Shown here in pieces: positions 51,401 to 58,293 of a DNA stretch of 64,000 nucleotides. Each line of letters opens with the position of its first letter. Position 1 is the stretch's first letter. Position numbers and translations under genes: made by a program. The DNA comes from Rhodoferax sp. (lineage in GTDB: Bacteria; Pseudomonadota; Gammaproteobacteria; Burkholderiales; Burkholderiaceae_C): positions 1-64,000 of the forward strand of contig NZ_JAQURE010000012.1 in NCBI RefSeq assembly GCF_028715765.1, read 5' to 3'. The notes below the pieces were generated by a model. The model saw only the letters and a list, made by a program, of their open reading frames with translations. It had not been told where the DNA came from and did no database searches.

Positions 51401-52224
51401 GTGCCTTTGTAGCGCACTTCAGTGAAGAAGTGAGCATCTGGCGTGCGCGTTTGCGGCACGTTGGAACCCCAGGCAATGATGTAGCTGCTGTTGTACCAGT
51501 CGGCCGACTCAGGCACGTCGGTTTGTTCACCCCAGATTTGCGGGCTGGCCGGTGGCAGGTCGCAGTACCAGTCGTAAAAGCTGATCGGCACGCCACCAAT
51601 CAGGCCAAGGTAACGGCTGCCAGCGGCGTAAGACACCATCGACATGGCCGGAATAGGCGAGAAGCCAACAATCCGGTCAGGGCCGTATTTCTTGATGGTG
51701 AATACATTGGCAGCGGCCACCATTTCATTGACTTCATCCCAGCTGGAGCGCACAAAGCCGCCCATGCCGCGCTGGGTCTGGTAGCTTTTGCGCTTGGTAT
51801 CGTCGAGTGCAATCGATGCCCAGGCTTCAATGGGCGCTTTGGTTTGGCGTGCTTCGCGCCAGAGCTTGAGCAAGCCACCGCGCACCATGGGGTACTTGAC
51901 ACGGTTGGCGCTGTACAAATACCAGCTGTAGCTGGCACCACGGGCGCAACCACGCGGCTCGTGGTTGGGCATGTCCCAGCGCGTACGTGGGTAGTCGGTT
52001 TGCTGGGTTTCCCAGGTGACGATGCCGCCCTTGACGTAAATCTTCCACGAGCAACTGCCGGTGCAGTTCACCCCGTGGGTGGAGCGCACGATCTTGTCGT
52101 GCGCCCAGCGGTCGCGGTAGGCGGCTTCCCAAGTGCGGTCTTCACCGGTGGTGACGCCGTGCTCGCCAGAGAACGATTCCCTGGGTTGCGAGAAATAAGT
52201 GAGTCGGTCAAGAAAATGGCTCAT
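48433..52224 (-). CDS. narG: Respiratory nitrate reductase alpha subunit
   Basis: Started at MSHFLDRLTYFSQPRESFSG; the nine upstream codons in the track come from repeat-derived DNA. The 1263-residue molybdoenzyme has the N-terminal [4Fe-4S] motif STHGVNCTGSCSW with a His ligand, the Mo-ligand region FYDWYCDLPPASPQIWGEQT near residue 220, and the C-terminal cofactor domain. It reduces nitrate to nitrite at the cytoplasmic face during anaerobic respiration. It heads narGHJI-ppiC-hypothetical-regulator. No narK transporter or narXL pair is seen in the window. Confidence 0.96.
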   Translation of the reverse strand: MSHFLDRLTYFSQPRESFSGEHGVTTGEDRTWEAAYRDRWAHDKIVRSTHGVNCTGSCSWKIYVKGGIVTWETQQTDYPRTRWDMPNHEPRGCARGASYSWYLYSANRVKYPMVRGGLLKLWREARQTKAPIEAWASIALDDTKRKSYQTQRGMGGFVRSSWDEVNEMVAAANVFTIKKYGPDRIVGFSPIPAMSMVSYAAGSRYLGLIGGVPISFYDWYCDLPPASPQIWGEQTDVPESADWYNSSYIIAWGSNVPQTRTPDAHFFTEVRYKGTKTVAVTPDYSEVAKLSDIWMKPKQGTDAAVAMAMGHVILKDFYFPENGQRSAYFDDYVRRYTDMPMLVMLKEKVLPSGDTVMVPDRYVRASDFNGKLGQANNPEWKTVALDMAGKVVLPNGAIGFRWGADGRADQGQWNLEAKEARHGTEVKLKLTVLEGDAPSSETAKVGFPYFGGIVSEHFPNNATGDAANNVLVRTVPVQRISLGKEGDQREALVATVFDLQVANYGVARGLPGEMAAKDFNDDTPYTPAWQERITGTPREQLITVARQFAENADKTHGKSMVIIGAAMNHWFHADMNYRGVINMLMMCGCIGQSGGGWAHYVGQEKLRPQTGWTALAFALDWIRPPRQMNGTSFFYAHTDQWRYETVGVDEILSPLADKAKFGGSMIDYNVRAERMGWLPSAPQLKTNPLEVVRAAAAANMDPKDYLTKGLKDGSQVMSCEDPDHPNNWPRNMFVWRSNILGSSGKGHEYFLKHLLGTKNGVQGKDLGQQDGRPTEVVWHDQAPEGKLDLVVTLDFRMSTTCLYSDIVLPSATWYEKNDMNTSDMHPFIHPLSAAVDPAWQSRSDWEIYKGFAKKFSDLCVGHLGVEREMVLTPIMHDTPAEMAQPFGVQEWKKGEIDLIPGKTAPSFMVVERDYPNVYKRFTAVGPLMNKVGNGGKGISWDTKIEVTQLGQLNGLVTDAGVTCGMPKIETDIDACEVILQLAPETNGHVAVKAWQALGKQTGLDHTHLAIHREDEKIRFRDIQAQPRKIISSPTWSGIESETVSYNAGYTNVHEMIPWRTLTGRQQFYMDHPWMTAFGEGFSSYRPPVDLKTTNAMQDRKPNGNKEIALNFITPHQKWGIHSTYSDNLHMLTLSRGGPIVWISEDDAKAAGIEDNDWIELFNLNGALTARAVVSQRVRNGMCLMYHAQEKLVNMPGSEITGGRGGIHNSVTRIVLKPTHMIGGYAQFSYGFNYYGTIGTNRDEFVVLRKMSKVDWLDDEGTAA

Positions 52225-52239
52225 GGGTGTCCTCTTAAA

Positions 52240-52302
52240 AAATTTATACAAAAACAGGCTCTAGCCCTTTTATATTAAGCGGTAGCAGCTATTTAAAATA
52301 TA
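52240..52302 (-). repeat. Dispersed repeat A upstream of narG
   Basis: TTTATACAAAAACAGGCTCT, AGCCCTTTTATATTAAGCGG and TAGCAGCTATTTAAAATATA form a repeat-A copy directly upstream of the narG start, within the presumed promoter/leader region. Confidence 0.7.
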
Positions 52303-52561
52303 GCGTTTCATGCGCCATTTCTTTTCTGCTGTTGCACGCGTACCGGCTATTTGGGGTTGATAGAACTGTAGTTTTGGGGCGGCTTGGGCGCTATCCCTCT
52401 GAAGTACAGCCCAGGCCGAAGAATGGAACTAGCCGCAGCCATAGGGGAATAGTTCGATAGAACTAGGTCCCATACCGCACCCGGCCAAATGCCCGCCCAA
52501 CAGATAATGTGTTCCCGTGCTTGCCAGCCATGCGGGCAGACCTTTCACCCCGGTACCTCTT
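52303..52561. promoter_or_regulatory. Divergent intergenic region narG/aroD with AGTTC dyads
   Basis: This 259-bp region holds the perfect inverted repeat AGTTCGATAGAACT (52451-52464), a related TTGATAGAACTG at about 52358, and GGAACTAG nearby. TTGAT also resembles one half of an Fnr/Dnr box, but the second half is poor. No gene was recognised here. Confidence 0.4.
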
Positions 52562-53344
52562 ATGCAAACCCATACCCCCATTTCACTCAAAGGCCAACCC
52601 ATTGCTGGCGGCAACCTGCCGCTGATCTGCACCCCGCTGGTGGGGCGCACGCCAGACCAGCTCATGGCCGAGTTGGCGGTGGTGCTGCCCAAAAAGCCAG
52701 ATGTGTTGGAGTGGCGTGTTGATTTCTTTGAACAAATTGGCCAGCCAGAGGCCGTCATCGCTGCAGCAGCAGCTATCAAAAAAGAGGCAGGTGGCGTGCC
52801 GTTGCTGTTCACCCGCCGCTCTGTGTTGGAAGGCGGCGAGCCCATTGCCTTGCACGAAGACCAGGTGGTGGCGCTGCTTACAGCGGTGTGCCAAAGCAAA
52901 ACCATCGACCTGGTGGATTACGAGCTGGTCAACGATGCGGATCACCTGGCGCAGGTGCGCGCAGCGGCCAAAGCCAACGGCATCCAGCTGGTGCTGTCGT
53001 ATCACAACTTTGCGTGCACCCCGGCGCTAGATGAGTTGGTGGCCAAATTTTTGTTGGCTGAGCAGTGCGGTGCCGACGTGGCCAAAGTAGCCGTCATGCC
53101 ACAAGATGTGGGCGATGTGCTGACCCTGCTGACCGCCACCCATCAAGCCCGCAGCAAGCTGCATATTCCGCTGATTTCCATGGCCATGGGGCCACTGGGC
53201 GCGGCGACTCGGTTGGTGGGCGGTGTGTTTGGCTCCAGCCTGACCTTTGCAGTGGGCGCCAGCAGCTCGGCTCCCGGCCAGGTGCCGATAGAAGACCTCA
53301 ACGCGGTGCTGGCGGTGCTCGCGCGAGCCATGGGGGAGCGGTGA
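52562..53344 (+). CDS. aroD: Type I 3-dehydroquinate dehydratase
   Basis: Started at MQTHTPISLKGQPIAGGNLP; the track adds 15 codons. The 260-residue class I enzyme has EWRVDFFEQ near residue 55, the catalytic His in LVLSYHNF near 145, the Schiff-base Lys in ADVAKVAVMP near 175 and the closing segment ISMAMGPLGAATRLVGGVFG. It converts 3-dehydroquinate to 3-dehydroshikimate in aromatic amino acid synthesis or in quinate breakdown. It stands alone; no other aro gene is near. Confidence 0.93.
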   Translation: MQTHTPISLKGQPIAGGNLPLICTPLVGRTPDQLMAELAVVLPKKPDVLEWRVDFFEQIGQPEAVIAAAAAIKKEAGGVPLLFTRRSVLEGGEPIALHEDQVVALLTAVCQSKTIDLVDYELVNDADHLAQVRAAAKANGIQLVLSYHNFACTPALDELVAKFLLAEQCGADVAKVAVMPQDVGDVLTLLTATHQARSKLHIPLISMAMGPLGAATRLVGGVFGSSLTFAVGASSSAPGQVPIEDLNAVLAVLARAMGER

Positions 53345-53501
53345 TGGTTTTGACACCGTTTGATGCCAATACGGATCCATATTTAGCTTTGTCCAACGAA
53401 GCGGCACACTACCGAGCCCGTCATAGGGAAATACGATAATCACCGCGAAAGTCTTTACCCGTTGCTACGATCACAATTAGCACTTTGAATAGGTGGTTTT
53501 A

Positions 53502-53732
53502 ATGTTCGATCTTGTTTCTGAGTTATCGCAAAAGTCTCAAGCACTTCGTCCAGCGCAACGAGCCTATCTTGCGGAGTTGTTGCTTGATTCGATTCACATC
53601 AGTGCTGATCAGACCATTGAAGATGCCTGGGCTGAAGAATTGAAACGACGAGTTGACAAGGTAGATCGTGGTGTTGCCAAGCTTGTTTCAGCCGAAGATG
53701 CATTTGCTGAGGTTAGACGCGCAATTCTGTGA
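53502..53732 (+). CDS. AddMod-type (TIGR02574) antitoxin
   Basis: Started at MFDLVSELSQKSQALRPAQR with AGGTGG as ribosome site; the track adds three codons. The 76-residue acidic protein has the addiction-module-component pattern: LRPAQRAYLAELLLDSI, then AWAEELKRRVDKVDRG and VSAEDAFAEVRRAIL. These proteins pair with ParE-type toxins, and the next gene is one. Stop and toxin start overlap. Confidence 0.82.
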   Translation: MFDLVSELSQKSQALRPAQRAYLAELLLDSIHISADQTIEDAWAEELKRRVDKVDRGVAKLVSAEDAFAEVRRAIL

Positions 53733-54034
53733 GGAGACTCTTGCGTTTTCACGAGGATGCGTTGGCAGAATTTGCTGCCCAAGCCAAGTATTACGAATCA
53801 AAGTCAAAGGGGCTTGGCGAAAAATTTATCAATGAAGTTGAGGCGGCAACTGAGGTCGCGCGTGAATTTGCTGAAATGGGTGCACCTTTCAAGTTCAGCA
53901 CCCGTCGTGTTTTTCCAAAAAAATTCCCTTTTGCCGTGGTTTATCGAATTCTTGCTGAAGGGATCGTTGTCATCGCAGTGGCTCCAGATGCGCGCAAGCC
54001 TGGTTACTGGCGTAGTCGGAAAAATGATGGTTAA
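53729..54034 (+). CDS. RelE/ParE-family toxin
   Basis: A 101-residue protein from a GTG that overlaps the antitoxin stop; a TTG at 53741 four bases after AGGAG (giving LRFHEDALAEFAAQAKYYES) is an alternative. It shows the ParE fold: N-terminal helices ALAEFAAQAKYYESKSKGLG then strands RRVFPKKFPFAVVYRILAEG and IVVIAVAPDARKPGYWRSR. The family poisons gyrase or cleaves mRNA on the ribosome. With the AddMod antitoxin it forms a complete module. Confidence 0.82.
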   Translation: MRRLLRFHEDALAEFAAQAKYYESKSKGLGEKFINEVEAATEVAREFAEMGAPFKFSTRRVFPKKFPFAVVYRILAEGIVVIAVAPDARKPGYWRSRKNDG

Positions 54035-54062
54035 CCCATCACTTGGCACAGACGAGTTAAAT

Positions 54063-54128
54063 TGCTAATAACTCATATTTAAATAGCTACTAGCGCATAT
54101 CCCATAAGCGCTAGAGCCCTGTTTCTTA
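54063..54128 (+). repeat. Dispersed repeat A, first of two flanking the BrnTA gene
   Basis: CATATTTAAATAGCTACTAG, CGCATATCCCATAAGCGCTA and GAGCCCTGTTTCTTA form one of the best repeat-A copies. With the adjoining macB fragment it is nearly identical to 54918-55060, so the two blocks are a duplication. Confidence 0.88.
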
Positions 54129-54308
54129 CAAAACTCTGACTCGTGCCGCAGCGCTTCAATGGGGTCTAGCCGGGCGGCGCGGCGGGCTGGGAAGTAGCCA
54201 AACGACACGTCCATCACCCGCGCCAAATCCACCGAGGCCAGGGTGGCCAGGGCAATGCCAATGACCCCGCCCAGCGCTGATAGCACCATCTCGCGCCAGC
54301 ACGCCAAT
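54129..54308 (-). pseudogene. Duplicated fragment of the macB 3' end
   Basis: The translation VLSALGGVIGIALATLASVD then LARVMDV, and FGYFPARRAARLDPIEALRH, copies the end of the intact MacB permease at 54991. An internal deletion has removed the last membrane helix region (the FVFDAGINALAFVFSAGIGV stretch) and a second small deletion lies at its left edge. It has no start and is not a gene. It is the remnant of a duplication around the BrnTA insertion. Confidence 0.85.
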
Positions 54309-54351
54309 TTGTGCGGCTTGCCTCATTGCGATTCATAAATACAATGTACGT

Positions 54352-54858
54352 ATGATCAAGTTCGAATGGGATGAACCCAAAGCCATTGCAAATCTCAAAA
54401 AACATCAAGTGTCTTTTGAAGAAGCGAAATCGATTTTCTTCGACGAATTTGGCATTCAGTTCTTCGATCAGGATCATTCAACTGACGAGGAGCGTTTCCT
54501 GATGCTTGGCATGAGCTCGGCGGCAAAGTTGCTTATCGTTTGTCACTGCGAGCGCGAGCATGGTGCAGTTATTCGCATCATCTCAGCACGCAAGGCGACC
54601 AAGCGCGAAAGCGCGTTTTATCTAGGTGAACACATGAAAGCCGAATACGACCTTTCCAAACTAAAGTCCCGCAAGAATCCGTACGCGTCCAAGCTGAAAA
54701 AGCCTGTGACGATGCGCCTTTCAGGGGATGTTGTGGATTATTTCAAGGGAATGGCCGATGAATCTGGCGTTCCGTATCAGAGTCTGATTAACCTGTACCT
54801 GCGCGACTGTCTTGCCAACAGTCGAAAGGTGCAAATTCATTGGCCACAAACTGTTTAA
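54352..54858 (+). CDS. BrnT-BrnA fused toxin-antitoxin protein
   Basis: A single 168-codon ORF. Residues 1-93 are a BrnT toxin (MIKFEWDEPKAIANLKKHQV, FEEAKSIFFDEFG, VIRIISARKATKRESAFY). From Met95, MKAEYDLSKLKSRKNPYASK to PYQSLINLYLRDCLANSRK is a complete BrnA antitoxin with its ribbon-helix-helix-like domain. In known modules these are two genes with a stop between; here CTAGGTGAACACATGAAA is open in the toxin frame. AGGTG six bases before the internal ATG could still start a free antitoxin. BrnT is a RelE-like RNase and BrnA its inhibitor and repressor. The locus lies between two copies of the macB 3' end. Confidence 0.85.
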   Translation: MIKFEWDEPKAIANLKKHQVSFEEAKSIFFDEFGIQFFDQDHSTDEERFLMLGMSSAAKLLIVCHCEREHGAVIRIISARKATKRESAFYLGEHMKAEYDLSKLKSRKNPYASKLKKPVTMRLSGDVVDYFKGMADESGVPYQSLINLYLRDCLANSRKVQIHWPQTV

Positions 54859-54917
54859 CAGTTGGGTCGATACGGACATGCAGCAGAAGGAGACCGTTGC
54901 GCGGCTGGCATTGGCAA

Positions 54918-54988
54918 CGTTAATTACTCACATTTAAATAGCTACTAGCGCATATCCCATAAGCGATAGAGCCCTATTTCTCATAAAC
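54918..54988 (+). repeat. Dispersed repeat A after macB, second of two flanking BrnTA
   Basis: CACATTTAAATAGCTACTAG, CGCATATCCCATAAGCGATA and GAGCCCTATTTCTCATAAAC form a repeat-A copy directly downstream of the intact macB stop. It is paired with the copy at 54063. Confidence 0.88.
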
Positions 54989-54990
54989 TC

Positions 54991-56193
54991 TCACTCGTGC
55001 CGCAGCGCCTCAATGGGGTCTAGGCGAGCGGCGCGGCGGGCTGGGAAGTAGCCAAACAGCACGCCAATACCGGCCGAGAACACAAATGCCAGCGCGTTAA
55101 TGCCCGCATCAAACACAAACGGCACGTCCATCACCCGCGCCAGCCCCACCGAGGCCAGGGTGGCCAGGGCAATGCCAATGACCCCGCCCAGCGCCGACAG
55201 CACCACGGCTTCTATCAAAAACTGCAGCAGCACCTCGCGCTCCAGCGCGCCAATGGCCAGGCGCAGGCCGATCTCGCGGGTGCGCTCGGTCACGCTCACC
55301 AGCATGATGTTCATGATGCCAATGCCACCCACCAGCAGGCTCACTGCCGCCACCGCGCCCAGCAGCGTGGTCATGACCTTGGTGGTGCTGGAAAACGCCT
55401 CACCGAGCTGCTTGGTGTCGAGCACATTGAAGTTGTCTTCGTCACTCTCCGCCAGCTTGCGGCGCTCGCGCAGCAGCTGGGTGATGGCGGCTTTGACGCG
55501 CTCAGGCTCAGCCCCGTCTTGCATCGACACCAGCAAGGTGTTGACCCGGGTGTTGCCGGTAATGCGTCGTTGCAGCGTGTTGATGGGCATCAACACCACG
55601 TCGTCTTGGTCGTTGCCAAACGCGCCTTGGCCTTTGGAGCCCAGCACGCCAATGACTTCACAGCTGATCTGCTTCACGCGCATGGCCGCGCCCACCGCCG
55701 CTTGGCTGCCAAACAGTTCGCGGCGCACGGTTTCACCAATCAGGCACACGGCCGAGCCTGCCATTTGCTCCTCAAGCGTGAAGACGCGGCCGTCGGCCAC
55801 TTTCCAGTTGCCGGTGGTCAGCCAGGCTTGCGTGCTGCCGATCACGCTGCTGCTCCAGTTGCGCCCATCAAGCACCAGTGTGGCGCCACTGCGCGCCTCA
55901 GGTGCCACCGCCAGCAGGCTGCTGACTTGGGTGGACACAGCCACCGCGTCAGCCGCTTTGAAGGCGGGTGCGCCACCGCCACCGCCCATCATGCGTTGGC
56001 CAGGGCGCACCTGCAGCAAATTGGTGCCCAGGCCAGAGATTTGGTTTTGAATGGCCAGCGTGGCACCGTTGCCCACAGTGACCATGGTGATGACGGCGCT
56101 GACGCCAATCACGATGCCCAAAATGGTTAAAAACGAGCGCAGCAAGTTGCGCCGGATCGAGCGCATGGCCAACAGCAGGGTACTTAGCCACAT
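54991..56193 (-). CDS. macB: MacB-type ABC transporter permease
   Basis: Started at MWLSTLLLAMRSIRRNLLRS; the track's longer start runs into the ATPase gene. The 400-residue protein has an N-terminal helix (TILGIVIGVSAVITMVTVG), a large periplasmic MacB_PCD domain, and three C-terminal helices with the FtsX signature (VGGIGIMNIMLVSVTERTRE then IGLRLAIGA). It is the membrane half of a MacAB-TolC-like mechanotransmission pump; here permease and ATPase are separate genes, whereas E. coli MacB is one chain. It is the last gene of the macA-ATPase-permease run. Confidence 0.9.
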   Translation of the reverse strand: MWLSTLLLAMRSIRRNLLRSFLTILGIVIGVSAVITMVTVGNGATLAIQNQISGLGTNLLQVRPGQRMMGGGGGAPAFKAADAVAVSTQVSSLLAVAPEARSGATLVLDGRNWSSSVIGSTQAWLTTGNWKVADGRVFTLEEQMAGSAVCLIGETVRRELFGSQAAVGAAMRVKQISCEVIGVLGSKGQGAFGNDQDDVVLMPINTLQRRITGNTRVNTLLVSMQDGAEPERVKAAITQLLRERRKLAESDEDNFNVLDTKQLGEAFSSTTKVMTTLLGAVAAVSLLVGGIGIMNIMLVSVTERTREIGLRLAIGALEREVLLQFLIEAVVLSALGGVIGIALATLASVGLARVMDVPFVFDAGINALAFVFSAGIGVLFGYFPARRAARLDPIEALRHE

Positions 56194-56194
56194 G

Positions 56195-56935
56195 TCAAAC
56201 CCCCTCCGTGGCCGGTGCTTGCTGCAGCGCAGCAGGGTGCGGGTTGGGGCTGTCGCTGTGCACCACACCGTCAACAAAATGCACGATGCGCTTGGCGTAG
56301 GCGGCCATGTCAGCCTCGTGGGTGACCATCAGCACGGTGATGCCGTGATCCACATTGAGCCGCCACAGCAGCTCCATGATTTCATGGCTGCGGTGGGTGT
56401 CCAGATTGCCGGTGGGCTCGTCGGCCAGCAGCACGGTGGGCTCGGTGACGATGGCGCGGGCAATGGCCACGCGCTGCTGTTGCCCGCCTGAGAGCTCGGC
56501 CGGGGTGTGGTGCTCCCAGCCCGCCAGGCCGACCGAAGCCAGGGCTTTTTTGGCCGCGCTGTGGCGGGTGGCGGTGGGCTCGCCGCGGTAGAGCAGCGGC
56601 AGCTCCACATTTTCTTGGGCGCTGGTGCGTGCCAGCAGGTTAAAGCCCTGAAACACAAACCCCAGGTAGCGCCGGCGCAGCAGGGCGCGCTCGTCGCGGC
56701 TGAGGTTTTCCACATGCAAGCCGTTGAACACATAGGCGCCAGAGCTGGGTGTGTCTAGCAGCCCCAGGGTGTTCATGGCGGTGGACTTGCCCGAGCCACT
56801 GGGCCCCATGATGGCCACAAATTCACCCGCGTTGATGCGCAGGTTGACCCCGTTGAGGGCTTGAAATGCGGTGCTGCCTTGGCCGTAGGTTTTGGTCACG
56901 GCCTGCAGTTCGATCAAGGGCGCGGGTGTGCTCAT
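56195..56935 (-). CDS. MacB/LolD-type ABC transporter ATP-binding protein
   Basis: A 246-residue ATPase starting [20 protein letters not shown], with Walker [13 protein letters not shown] near residue 45, signature [12 protein letters not shown] near 148, Walker [13 protein letters not shown] near 170 and H-loop [13 protein letters not shown] near 205. It energises the adjacent MacB-type permease. The start overlaps the macA stop by 4 bp. Confidence 0.92.
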   Translation of the reverse strand: MSTPAPLIELQAVTKTYGQGSTAFQALNGVNLRINAGEFVAIMGPSGSGKSTAMNTLGLLDTPSSGAYVFNGLHVENLSRDERALLRRRYLGFVFQGFNLLARTSAQENVELPLLYRGEPTATRHSAAKKALASVGLAGWEHHTPAELSGGQQQRVAIARAIVTEPTVLLADEPTGNLDTHRSHEIMELLWRLNVDHGITVLMVTHEADMAAYAKRIVHFVDGVVHSDSPNPHPAALQQAPATEGV

Positions 56936-58245
56936 GGCTTTTTGGCCGCGCTGGCGGCGCCCGCGGCGGCGGTGGCAGAGCGCTGGTCGGTGATGACGGC
57001 CATGCCTTCTTGCAAATCACCGCCGGTGATTTCGGTCATACGCCCGTCTGAGATGCCCGGTGTGACGCTGACCTCCACCGGCGCGCCGTCGCGCAGCACC
57101 CACACGTGCTTGGCGGTGCCGCCGCTGGCTTTTTTGGTGGCACGGGGCATGCGCGGCATGACGCTGGACATGATGTCGCTGCCGCCCTTGGCTTTGGCGG
57201 CACCCGCGTTGGGTGGGCTAAAGCGCAGGGCGGTGTTGGGCACCAACAGCACGTCTTTGCGCTCCACGGCAATGATGCTGCTGGTGGCCGTCATGCCTGG
57301 GCGCAGGCTCAAGTCGTCGTTGTTGACGTCAAGCAGCGTGGGGTAGGTGACCACGTTGTCGGTCAGGGTGGAGCCAAAGGCCACGCGCGTGATGGCTGCC
57401 GGAAAGCGCCGCCCGGGGAACGCGCTGACGGTAAAGCTGGCTTTCTGGCCGAGCGCAACGCGCCCCACATCGGCCTCGTCCACATTCACTTGCAGGCGCA
57501 TGTGGCGCAGGTTTTCAGCCACGGTAAACAGCGTGACCGCTTGCAACGAGGCCGCCACTGCGTTGCCCGGGTCGACCGTGCGGGTCAGCACCACGCCGTC
57601 TATGGGGGAGCGAATCGAGCCTTTGGACAGGTTGGTTTCATCGGTGGCCAGACTGGCGCGGGCAGAGTCGACGTTGGCCCGGGCGCTGAGTTCGGCCGCC
57701 ATGGCGCGCTCGGCGGCGGCGCGGGCGGTGTCAAGCTCGGTTTTAGACGGCACTTTGCCGCCCGAGAGCTTGGCCACTTCTTCCAGCCGCGCCAGGTTGG
57801 CTTGGCTTTCTTTGATGGTTGAGACGGCCTGCGCCAGCTGGGCATTGGCGCTGGCCAGTGCGGCGCGTGAGCGGGTCACCTGGTCGCTGAGTTTGGAGGT
57901 GTCTAGCTCCACCATCACCTGGCCTTTTTTGACCTGGTCATTCACATCCACCAGCACCCGCCGCACCGTGCCTGAGAGCTCGCTGCCAATGTTGACCGAG
58001 CGCGTGGGCTGCAGGGTGCCATTGGCTGTGACGACCAGCGTGAGGTTGCCTTTGGCCGCCGCTTCAGTGACATACACAGGCGCGGCATTTTTGAGCTTGT
58101 TTTGCTGCCAAGCGTAGTATCCATAAGCGCTAGCAGCTATTAAAAAAAGAGTTGCCCAGAGCTTTTTCTGACGCCACCAAGGCTGCTTGGTGGGCAGTTG
58201 CAGCAGGGTTTGCAGGTCTTTGGGGGGGCTGGTGTCAGTGCTCAT
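56932..58245 (-). CDS. macA: MacA-type periplasmic adaptor (membrane fusion protein)
   Basis: A 437-residue HlyD-family adaptor. It has a cytoplasmic tail, a membrane anchor at about residues 28-48 (LWATLFLIAASAYGYYAWQQ), a biotinyl-lipoyl-like domain (GTVRRVLVDVNDQVKKGQVM), an alpha-helical hairpin (ASANAQLAQAVSTIKESQAN) and beta-barrel parts. It bridges MacB and the outer-membrane channel. The anchor is encoded by a repeat-A copy read in the same frame as in urtB. An Ala/Lys-rich low-complexity stretch lies near residue 365. Confidence 0.9.
   Translation of the reverse strand: MSTDTSPPKDLQTLLQLPTKQPWWRQKKLWATLFLIAASAYGYYAWQQNKLKNAAPVYVTEAAAKGNLTLVVTANGTLQPTRSVNIGSELSGTVRRVLVDVNDQVKKGQVMVELDTSKLSDQVTRSRAALASANAQLAQAVSTIKESQANLARLEEVAKLSGGKVPSKTELDTARAAAERAMAAELSARANVDSARASLATDETNLSKGSIRSPIDGVVLTRTVDPGNAVAASLQAVTLFTVAENLRHMRLQVNVDEADVGRVALGQKASFTVSAFPGRRFPAAITRVAFGSTLTDNVVTYPTLLDVNNDDLSLRPGMTATSSIIAVERKDVLLVPNTALRFSPPNAGAAKAKGGSDIMSSVMPRMPRATKKASGGTAKHVWVLRDGAPVEVSVTPGISDGRMTEITGGDLQEGMAVITDQRSATAAAGAASAAKKP
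58112..58149 (-). repeat. Dispersed repeat A encoding the MacA membrane anchor
   Basis: On the minus strand TTTTTTTAATAGCTGCTAGC then GCTTATGGATACTACGCTTG is a repeat-A copy, translated LFLIAASAYGYYA. Confidence 0.75.
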
Positions 58246-58293
58246 GGTGTGTGGCTTTGGAGAGATGCAAAAAATAGGGTGAACGCGTGGTGC

